From: Planctomycetaceae bacterium
GTDB lineage: Bacteria; Planctomycetota; Planctomycetia; Gemmatales; Gemmataceae
Length of the DNA stretch: 64,000 bases
Reading direction: 5' to 3'
Assembly: GCA_013823135.1 (NCBI GenBank)
Contig: PNLP01000007.1
Coordinates: 62,001-126,000, forward strand
Shown: positions 1-9,837 of the stretch, piece after piece
Numbering within the stretch: the stretch's first letter is position 1
Layout of the letters: each line of letters opens with the position of its first letter
Position numbers and translations under genes: made by a program
The notes under the pieces: model-generated
What the model was told of the DNA's origin: nothing
The model's database searches: none
What the model saw: only the letters and a program-made list of their open reading frames with translations

Positions 1-546
1 CACACGCAACTTGCTTTCGTGGCTCTTTTCCGAGTTGAACACGGCGAAGAAGGGTTGGCCTGCTTTGCGGTTCCGCCAGTGCCCCTTGGCTGAGGAGTCG
101 TCCCACACCTGTCCGGGCTTGGCGAGGTTGTAGTCCTCCTTCGCCCGGTTTGTGCAGTAGTACCCCACCGTCCGCAAGAACTGCGGAAACATCTGCTTGT
201 CCTTGGGGAACGGCACCATGCTCCGCATATGCTCCGCGCCCGTCGAGGGCGGGTAAAGCCCGGAGATGATCGTCGTGCGGGCGGGAGCACAAACCGGAGC
301 GCACGACCAGACATGGGTATAACGCATCCCCTTGGCGGCCAGCGCGTCGATGTTGGGCGTGGTGGCGAAGGTGTCGCCATAGCACCCCATCTGCGGGCCG
401 TGGTCCTCGCTCGTGAGCCACAAAATGTTCGGGGATGCTTTGGCAGCAGGCATATCGCCCGCTGAGCCGAGCGAAGGCGACAACCCAAGCGCCACAAAGG
501 TGGCAAACACGACGCCGCAGAAACGCGACGGAGGTGAACCGATCAT
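1..546 (-). CDS. Sulfatase (arylsulfatase A-like), 3' part outside window
   Basis: Secreted sulfate-ester hydrolase of the formylglycine sulfatase family; only the N-terminal 182 residues are in the window, because the gene runs off the left edge on the minus strand. The frame opens with MIGSPPSRFCGVVF followed by a hydrophobic signal-peptide-like stretch. It then shows NILWLTSEDHG (first metal-binding Asp region) and CAPARTTIISGLYP, which contains the CxPxR formylglycine consensus and an adjacent Thr/Ser-rich tail typical of this family. The start is the ATG at 546; nothing upstream competes. It heads a run of minus-strand genes (cytochrome, MFS transporter, DUF1501, DUF1549/1553), an arrangement common in planctomycete loci thought to degrade sulfated polysaccharides. 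The substrate cannot be told from this fragment. Confidence 0.93.
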   Translation of the reverse strand, partial: MIGSPPSRFCGVVFATFVALGLSPSLGSAGDMPAAKASPNILWLTSEDHGPQMGCYGDTFATTPNIDALAAKGMRYTHVWSCAPVCAPARTTIISGLYPPSTGAEHMRSMVPFPKDKQMFPQFLRTVGYYCTNRAKEDYNLAKPGQVWDDSSAKGHWRNRKAGQPFFAVFNSEKSHESKLRV

Positions 547-626
547 GATGACATCACCTTCAAGGGAAATCAGTGAATTTGTGCGTTGATCGGACTGTTA
601 CAGATCAAACTGCAACATCGAACGGG

Positions 627-3600
627 TCATTTCTCAACCGGTACTTCATTGAGGGTATACGCCCCCACCTTGTGAACGAGGAGTTCATCCTTCAAGGAAC
701 GCACACCTTCGGCAGTCAGCATGTAAACTCGATCCTTGACCAGGGGCGTTGTCATAAGCTCGACACTCAACCCGTCGGCGGCGACTGTCACCTTCTCGAT
801 CTTCACGGTCGTGCGGTCCAGTTCGGGCGATCCATACGCACCGGTATACTCATAGCGATAGCTCTCGAGCTTGTACGCGTTCGGGTTTGCGGCGCGCTGT
901 TTGTCTACGGGGCGTGTGAACACGACTCGAAAGCCTTGCGGTCTCACGTGGATGGATTGCATCTCAAACGGAACTTGACCCGTGAAATCAATGCGGAACA
1001 ACGCACCGCGGTCCGGCTGCGACATCCACCCCGGTTCCGTGATCCCGCCAACGTAGAGCTTCCCTTTCGGGTCGAACGCCATCGACACAGGTCCGAGAAG
1101 ACCCTTGCCCCAGAATGGGAAACAAGCACCCTGATAGACCCCGTTCACCTTCTCGACATTCGCGCGAATGACCGCGCCGCCGAACATCAGTTCCGCCATG
1201 AAGAACTGCCCAGCAAATGGACCGAACTTGCCGCCGGTGCTGTCGTATGTCACACCGTTGATGGAGCGTGCCCAGGCATAGGGAACCCAGACCGTGGTCT
1301 TACCCGCGGGCTTTGTGAGGTGTTGAGGCTGCGAGCGGTTCGGCCAGCCGAAGAACGCGCCCTCGGTGACATGGCAGAGCTTGTTCGTCGCGACCCAATC
1401 GCCCTGGTTATCGGTGAAGAAGACTTCGCCGTCCGTGCCGCTGCACCAGCCAAGCGGGTTCCGCATCCCATAGGCCACCTCCTCGGGTGGCGTTCCGGGT
1501 TTGAGTCGCAACGCACCGCCAGAGCCGGGGATCGTGGTGTTCGAGTACGGAGCGTAACCGAAGACGAACCGCCCGCCCTTGTCGCGGGCCAGACCGTACG
1601 CCATGTCGTAAGTGTCGGCGATACCATGCGGCAAGGCGGCGACTCGCTCGAAACCGGTCGTGATCCCATTCTTCTCGGTGATCTTCGTGAGATTGCGGCG
1701 GTGCAGCACATACAGCCCATCGTCCTCGGCGAGCATCGATAGCGCATCCTGATACAACCCGTGACCATACCGTTCAAACGTAGCGTTCTTCCCGTCGTTC
1801 CCCGCGTCACGCAATGCGAACAACTCTCCCGTTTTCATCGACGCGACAAACACTTGCCCGTCCTTCGGTCGCACGGCCACGGCCCCGGGCATGATGCGAT
1901 CCTCACCCGAAACAGTCTTTGGTCGCGGGTACATGATCGCCTTGTATCCGGGGCGTTCGAGTGAGCCCTCGGGATCATCGGGGAATGTCACGGGTTTCAG
2001 TTCCCAGGGCGACACCGGCTTGGCGGCGGGGAGGTCGAGATTCACGATCACTGGCTTGGCTGCGCCGGTACGAACTTCGCGAACCAACTGGCCTGCCCCG
2101 TTCCCGGCTGGGAATCGCAGTGTTTCCTCGACTGCAATCAGCTCTTTCTCAACCGTGAATTGCCAGCGAAGGCGCACGCCATCCACGAGATGCTCGTAGC
2201 CCAGCAACGTGCGTTCCGTTGGCTTATCTTTGCCAAGTTGTTGCCACACTGATGACCGCTTCAACTCAACGCTTGTTCCCAACGCGAGGAACTGACGGAT
2301 GCGGCCCTGTACGTTCCGCGAGATTTGCCCACCTGTGAAAAGTGCGTGCGGGGTGGATTCGCCCAGGTCGTAGACGAGTAGGTCGTTCTCGGCTGTCAGC
2401 AAGCAGATACTCTCGACTGCTTTGCCATCCGGAAGCCGAATCGGAATCTGTGCGACGATGATCGGTTCGCCTGCACCCGGTGGCGTGATCGGTAGCGCGG
2501 GCGGCGGTGCCGGGCTGGGTGCATCCTTCCCCTTCGCCAGATAAGCCCACAACGCATCCTTCTGCTTGGCAGGGTCGCCATCCAGAATCGACGCGATCAT
2601 GGCGGGCTTACCGTGTGGGAAGACGCCGGGCATCGGCGTTCCCGGGTGAAACCGCATCGGGGCTTCCAGATAACGATCGAACCAGTCGCGGCGGATGCGG
2701 CCAGCGGTGCGAGTGAGATCGGGGCCGGTGGCAACGGGATCAGGAGAGCCGAGGAGCTTACCATTCCAGACGTGGCAGGAAGCACACGCATAACCCTGGA
2801 AGCCAACGAGTCGTGAGCCGTGCAAGGTGCCAAGCGTCGGATCGGCCACAATCGTGAGAGAGGGATCGGCCTCAACGGGCAACTCGCCATCGGCTTCCGC
2901 GAGTGCTTGAAGATACACGTCCGCATCGTGGCCGAACGCGGGCATTCGGTAGCGGAACCGTGCCCAGCGCAACCCCGAGATGCTTTCTCGCACTGCGGAA
3001 GCAAGGTAATCACGAGTGAACTTCTGGTGCAGGTTCGTGAGCCGAGGCGTTCGAAGAAACGGTAACTCCTCCAGATGTGCGCCACCGAGAGTGCTGCCGA
3101 TCTCCTCGATCGGTGTGGCTCGGTCGCTATCTCGCTGATGGCATCGAACGCACCCGGCCTGTGCGAGTCGCTGTTGCCGGTCTGCAAATGGGGATGGGTA
3201 TTTCTCCTTCGAGGCGAACTCAAGGTAGTCGTGAATGATGGACTTCTGCGACTCTGATCGGTCGAAGAAATACCCAACCCCCGTCGTGCGTGCCAAGCAG
3301 CCGACAGCCGTGTTATCCTTGATTGGAATGTCGCGGGGGCGTGATTCACCAAGCCCCGTGTGGCACGCGGTGCAACCCTTGTCGCGAAGCAGCACGGCGG
3401 CCGCAGTGGAAACATCGCGAGCCCCGAACCGCTTGAAGGCTTCCTGTAACTCCTGCGGCTTGGGCGCTTCGATCCCCGCCAGTTCCGTCGGCTTCGACCA
3501 TAGCAACAAGTAGGCCGCGATGTCGCGTGCCTCGGCAGGCGTAACAGGCAAGCGTGGCATCCGACCATCGGGGTAACGACTGTGTGGGTTGCCCAGAAAC

Positions 3601-4589
3601 GCAGCGATGTCGTTGGCACTCATGCGATCAGCGAGCCCGGTCAAACCAATCTGATCGAGTTGCTTCTGTTCAGTCCGGTTAATATCTGGCACAACGTGAC
3701 ACGCAATGCAACCGATGCTCAGAAAGGTAATTCGCCCACGACGGTGGTCGCCTGTGGGATTGTCCGCGTGTGGCTTGGGTGCGCCCGCAGTAAGGTGTTC
3801 CGCCAGGATCCAGCGCTCCACATACCCCGCACGAGTTTCCTGGAATTGCTTGTCCCGGAACAAGGCTGGCATGTGGGAATCGAGCCGTACGGATGCGGGG
3901 TCGTCAAGCCATTTCATCAACCACGCCTTGTTCAGTCGCAATGATGTATCAGCAAGTGATGGCCCCGGCGGGGGAGCGTTTACGGCCGGGAACGCGCCGG
4001 AATGACAGCGAGCACACCCGTATTGCCCAACCAGACCACGACCCGTTTGCGACTGGAGATCCACCCGCGATACGCGGTCATCCGGGCGTACCGTGTGCCC
4101 CAGCCGCCACGCGGGGAGTGGCTCGCGTGCGAACGCGTCGCCTTCCCACCAGATTTGCAACCGAGCCGGGACATCCACGAGCGAGCGGTATTTCACCTTG
4201 AAGGTGTACTGGCCCGTTTCGCGTTTCGTCGCCCTGCTCGTGATGCGGGCCGTATCCGTGAGGCCCTTCCCTTCGAGCACGATCACACCATCAATCGTGA
4301 CCGTTAACTCGCCGCCGATGAACGCGGAGAACGAGATCGCACCGGGGTCTTTGAATGCGATCACGCCCGTGTACGTCACCTCGAACGACCCCGTCGGGAT
4401 TCGGGGGTGTGGACTTGATCGACCGAGATAAAACGCGGGCTTCACTTCGATTCGCGTGACGCTCACGTCTTTCGCAACAAGCGAGCGGTATTCCGCGAGT
4501 ACACCAGGCTTCAAGTCACCCGGTTCGAGTTCGAGTGGACCCGCCGGAGATGTCGGTAGCAGGCAGAGAAGCATCGCGGCAGCGGTCAT
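627..4589 (-). CDS. Large secreted PA14 / multihaem cytochrome c / sorbosone-dehydrogenase-like protein
   Basis: 1320-residue exported redox protein. After a short signal peptide (MTAAAMLLCLLPTSPAG), residues about 25-150 resemble a PA14-type beta-sandwich. Five CxxCH haem c motifs follow near residues 192 (CARCH), 294 (CIACH), 406 (CTACH), 480 (CVRCH) and 602 (CASCH). Met-containing segments such as HMPALF, RMPRLP and RMPAFG could supply distal haem ligands. The C-terminal half (about 740-1320) looks like the beta-propeller of glucose/sorbosone dehydrogenases, with segments such as GMRNPLGWC and FFGWPNRS. Inferred role: periplasmic sugar or alcohol oxidation with electrons passed to the fused haems. 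A longer in-frame ATG exists at 4649, but it lies inside the upstream MFS gene. The ATG at 4589 has a GAGGAG ribosome-binding site overlapping that gene's stop, so the two are probably translationally coupled. Confidence 0.9.
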   Translation of the reverse strand: MTAAAMLLCLLPTSPAGPLELEPGDLKPGVLAEYRSLVAKDVSVTRIEVKPAFYLGRSSPHPRIPTGSFEVTYTGVIAFKDPGAISFSAFIGGELTVTIDGVIVLEGKGLTDTARITSRATKRETGQYTFKVKYRSLVDVPARLQIWWEGDAFAREPLPAWRLGHTVRPDDRVSRVDLQSQTGRGLVGQYGCARCHSGAFPAVNAPPPGPSLADTSLRLNKAWLMKWLDDPASVRLDSHMPALFRDKQFQETRAGYVERWILAEHLTAGAPKPHADNPTGDHRRGRITFLSIGCIACHVVPDINRTEQKQLDQIGLTGLADRMSANDIAAFLGNPHSRYPDGRMPRLPVTPAEARDIAAYLLLWSKPTELAGIEAPKPQELQEAFKRFGARDVSTAAAVLLRDKGCTACHTGLGESRPRDIPIKDNTAVGCLARTTGVGYFFDRSESQKSIIHDYLEFASKEKYPSPFADRQQRLAQAGCVRCHQRDSDRATPIEEIGSTLGGAHLEELPFLRTPRLTNLHQKFTRDYLASAVRESISGLRWARFRYRMPAFGHDADVYLQALAEADGELPVEADPSLTIVADPTLGTLHGSRLVGFQGYACASCHVWNGKLLGSPDPVATGPDLTRTAGRIRRDWFDRYLEAPMRFHPGTPMPGVFPHGKPAMIASILDGDPAKQKDALWAYLAKGKDAPSPAPPPALPITPPGAGEPIIVAQIPIRLPDGKAVESICLLTAENDLLVYDLGESTPHALFTGGQISRNVQGRIRQFLALGTSVELKRSSVWQQLGKDKPTERTLLGYEHLVDGVRLRWQFTVEKELIAVEETLRFPAGNGAGQLVREVRTGAAKPVIVNLDLPAAKPVSPWELKPVTFPDDPEGSLERPGYKAIMYPRPKTVSGEDRIMPGAVAVRPKDGQVFVASMKTGELFALRDAGNDGKNATFERYGHGLYQDALSMLAEDDGLYVLHRRNLTKITEKNGITTGFERVAALPHGIADTYDMAYGLARDKGGRFVFGYAPYSNTTIPGSGGALRLKPGTPPEEVAYGMRNPLGWCSGTDGEVFFTDNQGDWVATNKLCHVTEGAFFGWPNRSQPQHLTKPAGKTTVWVPYAWARSINGVTYDSTGGKFGPFAGQFFMAELMFGGAVIRANVEKVNGVYQGACFPFWGKGLLGPVSMAFDPKGKLYVGGITEPGWMSQPDRGALFRIDFTGQVPFEMQSIHVRPQGFRVVFTRPVDKQRAANPNAYKLESYRYEYTGAYGSPELDRTTVKIEKVTVAADGLSVELMTTPLVKDRVYMLTAEGVRSLKDELLVHKVGAYTLNEVPVEK

Positions 4590-4593
4590 CGCA

Positions 4594-5895
4594 TCACTCC
4601 TCGTTCCCCAGATCGCGGCGGTTGGTCTCAGCGGCCAGACACACGGCAATCACGGTCACCATGGCCATTCCCACAAGGTAAACGGCCACTGGCCAGGAGT
4701 CACCACCCGACCATCTTAACAGGGCGATTGCAACCAGTGGAGCGATGCCACCCGAGAGAGGTGCGGCGAGTTGATACCCAAGCGATGCTCCGGTGTAACG
4801 TACCCGCGTACCGAACAACTCGGACAGGAACGCCGCCTGTGGCCCATACATTGCCGCGTGCCCCACCATTCCAATGATGATCGCAAGCCACACCCATTCC
4901 GCCTCGCGTGTTTGCACAAGGTAGAAGAACGGAAACGTGAACGCTGCCAGAAACAACGCTCCGCCAAGATAGACCGGCTTCCGGCCCACGCGGTCGGAGA
5001 GTGCCCCGAACAACGGTGTGGCGATGAGATGCGCAACAGCACCAAGAAGCACGCCATCGATCAACACGCCGCGCGACATGCCGAGGTACTGCGTTCCGTA
5101 ACTGAGGCAGAACACCGTGAAGAAGTAGTAGAACCCGTTCTCGGCAACGCGAGCCCCCATCGCCAGCATCACATTCCGCGGGTGTTTACGAAGCACTTCA
5201 AACAGTGGTAACCCCTCGGGTGGCTTCGCCGCGAGTGCCTGTGCGAACAGCGGACTTTCGAGGATCTTCAGCCGGAGAAACAACCCCACGCCGGTCAGCA
5301 GGATGCCCAACAGAAATGGAATGCGCCAGCCCCAAGCGAGGAACTGATCCGCCGGGAGGAGCGACACCAGACCAAACGCTCCAGTCGCAAGGAGCAAACC
5401 CACGGGCGCACCGGCCTGCACCCAACTCGCCGAGAACCCACGCCAGCGCGGGTTACCTCGTTCCACCACCATGAGCACCGCCCCACCCCACTCCCCGCCA
5501 ACACCAAGACCCTGCACGAACCGCAACGCGACAAGTAGCAGTGGAGCCCATACGCCCACCATGTCGTAGGTCGGCAGCAAACCGATTGCGAACGTCGAGA
5601 GGCCCACGATCATCAGCGTGATGACGAGCGCCGATTTCCGCCCGACGCGGTCGCCGTAATGCCCGAAGACGATCCCCCCAAGTGGTCGCGCGAGGAACCC
5701 GACCGCATAGGTACCGAACGCAGCCATCGTGCCGCTGACGGGATCAATCTCGGGGAAGAACAGCTTGTTAAAGACAAGTGCCGCAGCCGTGCCGTAAAGA
5801 AAGAAGTCGTACCACTCGATGGCCGTGCCGATGAAACTCGCCGCGACCACACGAGCGATGGATGTGGGCGTTGTGGCCCCCGGGGTCTGGATCAC
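4594..5895 (-). CDS. MFS transporter, metabolite:H+ symporter (ProP/ShiA-like) family
   Basis: 433-residue inner-membrane secondary transporter with about 12 hydrophobic segments. The N-terminal GTAIEWYDFFLYGTAAAL is the hallmark of the MHS subgroup of the major facilitator superfamily (ShiA, ProP, KgtP relatives). GHYGDRVGRK is the conserved loop 2-3 motif and GALSDRVGRKP its second-half copy. Substrates of this subgroup are small organic acids, betaines or shikimate; the exact one cannot be predicted. Its stop lies only 4 bp before the downstream cytochrome gene, and the DUF1501 gene ends 34 bp upstream, so it probably belongs to one minus-strand operon. The sequence supports uptake of a product made by neighbouring secreted enzymes only as inference. 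Confidence 0.92.
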   Translation of the reverse strand: MIQTPGATTPTSIARVVAASFIGTAIEWYDFFLYGTAAALVFNKLFFPEIDPVSGTMAAFGTYAVGFLARPLGGIVFGHYGDRVGRKSALVITLMIVGLSTFAIGLLPTYDMVGVWAPLLLVALRFVQGLGVGGEWGGAVLMVVERGNPRWRGFSASWVQAGAPVGLLLATGAFGLVSLLPADQFLAWGWRIPFLLGILLTGVGLFLRLKILESPLFAQALAAKPPEGLPLFEVLRKHPRNVMLAMGARVAENGFYYFFTVFCLSYGTQYLGMSRGVLIDGVLLGAVAHLIATPLFGALSDRVGRKPVYLGGALFLAAFTFPFFYLVQTREAEWVWLAIIIGMVGHAAMYGPQAAFLSELFGTRVRYTGASLGYQLAAPLSGGIAPLVAIALLRWSGGDSWPVAVYLVGMAMVTVIAVCLAAETNRRDLGNEE

Positions 5896-5928
5896 GGAGT
5901 GGCGTCCTTCCGAGGGGCGTTTTGAACA

Positions 5929-7335
5929 TCACGCGAACAGTTCCTTGATCACCTGCCCGTGAACGTCGGTCAGGCGGAAGTCGCGGCCAGCGTGCTTGAA
6001 CGTGAGTTTCTCGTGATCCAGACCCAGGAGCGCCAGCATCGTTGCGTGAAGATCGTGAATGTGAACTTTGTTCTCGGCGGCGTACCAGCCGTAATCGTCG
6101 GTCGCCCCGTAGCGAAACCCGGGCTTCACACCGCCACCCGCCATCCAGACGGTGAAGCCTTCGGGATTGTGGTCGCGGCCGTCGTTTCCGCCACCTTCCA
6201 CAGTCGGCGTTCGCCCAAACTCGCCACCCCACAACACAAGCGTGTCCTTGAGCAAGCCGCGACTCTTGAGATCCGTGAGCAAGCCGGCGATGGGCTTATC
6301 CACCTCTCGGGCATTCTTCGAGTGTCCCTTTCGCAGGTCGCCGTGCTGATCCCACTGCACCATGCTATCGCTGTGCGTGACCTGGACAAACCGCACATCA
6401 CGTTCAGCAAGCCGGCGAGCCAGCAGGCATTGCCGACCGAACGGAGCCGTGATCGGGTCGTCTAGGCCGTAGAGCTTCCGCGTCGCATCCGTTTCCTTCG
6501 AGATGTCCTCGGCCTCTGGCATGGTCTTCTGCATCCGGAACGCCAGCTCAAAGGAATCGATGCGCCCTTCGAGTGCGCCGTCAGGACCGGTGCGAGCGAG
6601 GTGGTCCCCGTTCATCTCGGCGAGCAAGGCGAGTTGCTTCTTCTGGTCTGAGAGAGTAAGGCGTTTGTTGTCGATGTAACGGACCTTGGCCTGCTCAACG
6701 GGTGTGCTGGCATTTCCCAGAGGAACACCCTGACACGACGCCGGAAGGAACGCCGAGGCCCAGTTGTTCACCCCACCGTGAGCGAGCGTCGGGCACACGG
6801 TCACGAACGCCGGCAAGTTGTCGTTCGCGGCCCCAAGACCATACGCGATCCAGGCACCCATGCTGGGGCGAACAAAGTTGTCGCTGCCCGTGTGGAGTTT
6901 CAAGGCCGCTCCGCCGTGCGCGGGGTTCGTTCCGTGCAGCGAGTGGACGAAGCAGATGTCGTCCACGCATTTGGCGACGTTTGGGAACAACTCGCTCACC
7001 GGAGTGCCACATTGCCCGTATTGCTTGAATTTCCACGGCGACTTCAGCAAGTTCCCCGTTTTGGCGAACACGACTCGCGGGCGTTCACCGGGAAATGGTT
7101 TGCCGTCGTCGCGATCAAGCAAGGGCTTCGGGTCAAACGTGTCGATGTGCGACGGGCCGCCCTTCATGAACAGGAAGATGACCCGCTTCGCACGCGGTTT
7201 GAAGTGAGGTGCTTGCTTCCCGGCCGGGGCATCGTCCGCACGAAGCAAGTCCGCAAGCGCGAGATACCCGAAGCCCAGCGCGCTCTGCTGGAGAACATCA
7301 CGCCGGGATGGTGAAGCCGTGGTGTGCAATGCCAT
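5929..7335 (-). CDS. DUF1501 family protein (Tat-exported, sulfatase-fold)
   Basis: 468-residue DUF1501 protein. Residues 8-35 carry a Tat-like signal (SRRDVLQQSALGFGYLALA). The mature part has FMKGGPSHIDTFDPKP near residue 60, WDQHGDLRKGH in the middle, and GGEFGRTP and GRDHNPEG in the C-terminal third, all recurrent in this family, which shares the alkaline phosphatase/sulfatase fold. The biochemical activity of DUF1501 proteins is not established. An ATG 114 bp further upstream would overlap the preceding DUF1549/1553 gene, whereas the ATG at 7335 sits directly before the Tat signal and leaves a 56-bp spacer. Pairing with an upstream PSCyt1/DUF1549/DUF1553 gene is the standard planctomycete arrangement and implies a joint role, often proposed in polymer breakdown. 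Confidence 0.93.
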   Translation of the reverse strand: MALHTTASPSRRDVLQQSALGFGYLALADLLRADDAPAGKQAPHFKPRAKRVIFLFMKGGPSHIDTFDPKPLLDRDDGKPFPGERPRVVFAKTGNLLKSPWKFKQYGQCGTPVSELFPNVAKCVDDICFVHSLHGTNPAHGGAALKLHTGSDNFVRPSMGAWIAYGLGAANDNLPAFVTVCPTLAHGGVNNWASAFLPASCQGVPLGNASTPVEQAKVRYIDNKRLTLSDQKKQLALLAEMNGDHLARTGPDGALEGRIDSFELAFRMQKTMPEAEDISKETDATRKLYGLDDPITAPFGRQCLLARRLAERDVRFVQVTHSDSMVQWDQHGDLRKGHSKNAREVDKPIAGLLTDLKSRGLLKDTLVLWGGEFGRTPTVEGGGNDGRDHNPEGFTVWMAGGGVKPGFRYGATDDYGWYAAENKVHIHDLHATMLALLGLDHEKLTFKHAGRDFRLTDVHGQVIKELFA

Positions 7336-7391
7336 GATCCAACCCTCAACGCTCTGGAGTGACCTCGACAACCTCTCGTATCCGATCCGCG

Positions 7392-9764
7392 TCAACGTAT
7401 GTGGATGAACTCGTTCGATGCCAGCACGGACTGGCACACCGCCGACCACGCGTTCCGGCGACGTTTCCCGGCGTCCTGCTCGCCAGCCGAGAAGTCCTTC
7501 TCGAACGCATCAACCGCAGCGATGAGTCGCTCGGCTTCCTTCGCATTGGGCTCACGACCGTAGGTAATCGCGAGGAGTTGTTTCACACGAGTGTCGTCGG
7601 TGAGGTTGGTCTGGGTCAGTATGCGATCCGCGAGCGCCGCGGCAGAGTTCGCCGCAAGTTCGCTGTTGAGGAAGAACAACGCCTGCGTCGGAACCGTCGT
7701 TGTGGGGCGGTCCCCATTGGGAACCGATGCATCCGGTGCGTCGAACAACTGGAACACGTCGTAGAGGTTGTTCCGAATCACCGGCAGATACACGGAGCGC
7801 CGATGGGTTGTGTAGGTCGTTCGGTCCTTCGATGTGTGATCGAAGATGTAGTCGCGATTCTTCAGGTGTGTGAGAACTGGACCACCGCCAGCGTGCTCCA
7901 GCAATCCACTCACGGCGAGAAGCGAATCCCGGATCGCCTCCGCCTCCAGCCGGCGGATGTTCGCTCGCCAGCGTAGTCGGTTATCGGGATCGGCAATCGC
8001 CGCCCTGGCATCGTGAGTCGAACTCATCTGGTAGGTCGCGGAAAGCATCAGCCGACGATGCAAGGCCTTGACGGACCAACCGGACTTCACGAACTCTGCG
8101 GCCAGAGAATCGAGCAACTCTGGGTGACTGGGTTTGTCGCTCAGCAGACCAAAGTTGTCCACCGAGCGAACCAGTCCTTGCCCAAAGTGCCAGCGCCAGA
8201 CGCGGTTCACCATCACGCGAGCCGTCAGTGGATGCTTCGGATTGGTCAGCCAGTTCGCGAGTTCGAGCCGCCCACTGTGATCCTTGGGCAACGCCTCTTG
8301 GTTCACACCCGCGATGATGATGGGGAATCGGCGTGCGACCATCGCTCCGGGTGTGAGGTGGTTGCCCCGGCGCAACACCGGCACGTCGGTCGGTGTGCCC
8401 TCGGTAACACCCATCGCTGATGGCAATTCGGGAGCCTTCTTCTCCAGTTCAGCAAGCTCTGCCTTGAGTTTCTTGAGTTCCACTTTCGAAGGCTCGTCAG
8501 TCTTCGCGGTCAGACCTTTGATCTGCTCCTTGAGTCTGGCAACCGCCGCATCGTGCTCGGCCTTCTTCTTAACATCGGCTGGGGAGGCGAGGCTGTTCTC
8601 GTGCCACCGCGCGACCTTCTTGAAGTTCTCCATCGTCTTCGTGCTGATGAAGACGCCAGCCAGGCCGTAGTAATCGGCCGTGCTCACAGGATCGAACTTG
8701 TGGTCGTGGCAGCGAGCACAACCCAGCGTCAGACCCATGACCGCCTTACCGAGAGTGTCGATCTGTTCATCGACGATGTCGAACTCCATCTTCTTCTCGT
8801 CGGGTTCCGCCAACACCTTTGGCCCCAGCGCCAGGAACCCCGTGGCAATCAGCGGTTCGTGCCCAGAACCCGGATTCGCCTTCTTGAGCAGGTCGCCCGC
8901 AATTTGTTCGCGAAGGAACAGATCGTATGGTTTGTCGGCGTTGAAACTCGCGATGACGTAATCTCGGTACCGCCAGGCGTTGCCGTGCGCGGTGTTCTCA
9001 TCAAGCCCATTGCTATCGGCGTAGCGAGCGACATCGAGCCAGTGCCGGCCCCACCGTTCACCGTACCTGGGAGATGCCAGCAACCGATCGACCACGTTGG
9101 CGAACGCAGTTGGCGAGGCGTCCTTGATGAACGCATCGACTTCCTCGGGTGTCGGCGGCAAACCGATCAGGTCGAACGTCGCTCGGCGGATGAGTGTGGG
9201 CTTGTCGGCGGGGGACGCGGGCTTGAGTTGAGCTGCTTCGAGTTTCGCGAGGATGTAGCGATCGAGGTCTGACTTCGCCCAGCTCGCATCTTTGACCGCG
9301 GGCGGGGCGGAAGCGACGACGGGCTGGAAAGCCCAGTGCTTCGAAGGGTCGCTCCCCACCTTGATGGACACGGGGAACGGAGCACCCCGTTTCACCCACG
9401 CTTCGAGGTCGGCGATCTCGGAGTCCTTCAACTTCGCTTTCGGCGGCATCGCAGGAACGTCCTGAGCATGACGCACGGAACGGAGCAACATGCTCATGTC
9501 GGGCTTCGCGGCCACAATGAGTGGCTCACCGGAATCACCACCCTTGCGGATACCCGCTTCCGTGTCGAGCCGCAGATCGCCTTTCTGTTTTTCGGCGCCG
9601 TGGCACTTGTGGCACCGTTCCGCAAGCAATGGACGAATCTTCATCTCGAAGAATCGGATGTCCTCTGCTGTCGGTGCGGGATCGGCGGCGACAGCGGGCC
9701 CCGGTGTCAGGCCAAGGACCGCCAGAGTCATGCCAAGAAGGCGGGATCGGAGTTGTGTCGTCAT
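7392..9764 (-). CDS. PSCyt1/DUF1549/DUF1553 domain protein
   Basis: 790-residue exported planctomycete protein. A signal peptide (residues 1-27, ending AVAA) is followed by a PSCyt1 haem-binding region with CHKCH at residues 51-55. The DUF1549 region contains WAFQPVV, RRATFDLIGLPPTPEEV and RYGERWGRHWLDVARYADSNG; a second CxxCH appears at GCARCHDHKFDP. A charged coiled-coil-like stretch rich in Lys, Glu and Ala comes before the C-terminal DUF1553 region (RLELANWLTNPKHPLTARV, RVWRWHFG, SVYLPVIRN). The family is almost restricted to Planctomycetota and relatives; its function is unproven but likely a cell-surface redox or hydrolytic role. The ATG at 9764 was chosen because it starts the signal peptide; earlier in-frame ATGs overlap the upstream gene. 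Confidence 0.93.
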   Translation of the reverse strand: MTTQLRSRLLGMTLAVLGLTPGPAVAADPAPTAEDIRFFEMKIRPLLAERCHKCHGAEKQKGDLRLDTEAGIRKGGDSGEPLIVAAKPDMSMLLRSVRHAQDVPAMPPKAKLKDSEIADLEAWVKRGAPFPVSIKVGSDPSKHWAFQPVVASAPPAVKDASWAKSDLDRYILAKLEAAQLKPASPADKPTLIRRATFDLIGLPPTPEEVDAFIKDASPTAFANVVDRLLASPRYGERWGRHWLDVARYADSNGLDENTAHGNAWRYRDYVIASFNADKPYDLFLREQIAGDLLKKANPGSGHEPLIATGFLALGPKVLAEPDEKKMEFDIVDEQIDTLGKAVMGLTLGCARCHDHKFDPVSTADYYGLAGVFISTKTMENFKKVARWHENSLASPADVKKKAEHDAAVARLKEQIKGLTAKTDEPSKVELKKLKAELAELEKKAPELPSAMGVTEGTPTDVPVLRRGNHLTPGAMVARRFPIIIAGVNQEALPKDHSGRLELANWLTNPKHPLTARVMVNRVWRWHFGQGLVRSVDNFGLLSDKPSHPELLDSLAAEFVKSGWSVKALHRRLMLSATYQMSSTHDARAAIADPDNRLRWRANIRRLEAEAIRDSLLAVSGLLEHAGGGPVLTHLKNRDYIFDHTSKDRTTYTTHRRSVYLPVIRNNLYDVFQLFDAPDASVPNGDRPTTTVPTQALFFLNSELAANSAAALADRILTQTNLTDDTRVKQLLAITYGREPNAKEAERLIAAVDAFEKDFSAGEQDAGKRRRNAWSAVCQSVLASNEFIHIR

Positions 9765-9837
9765 CGGCAACAAGCCCGCAGTGGTGGTGGACGATGATGA
9801 AACGAGTCGGTCCAAAGTCGCTCCGGAAAGATGCATG

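Noticed and set aside
573..1742. 389-codon plus-strand open frame
   Set aside because: Lies opposite the cytochrome gene, with Arg/His-rich composition and no motif; a shadow of GC-rich coding sequence.
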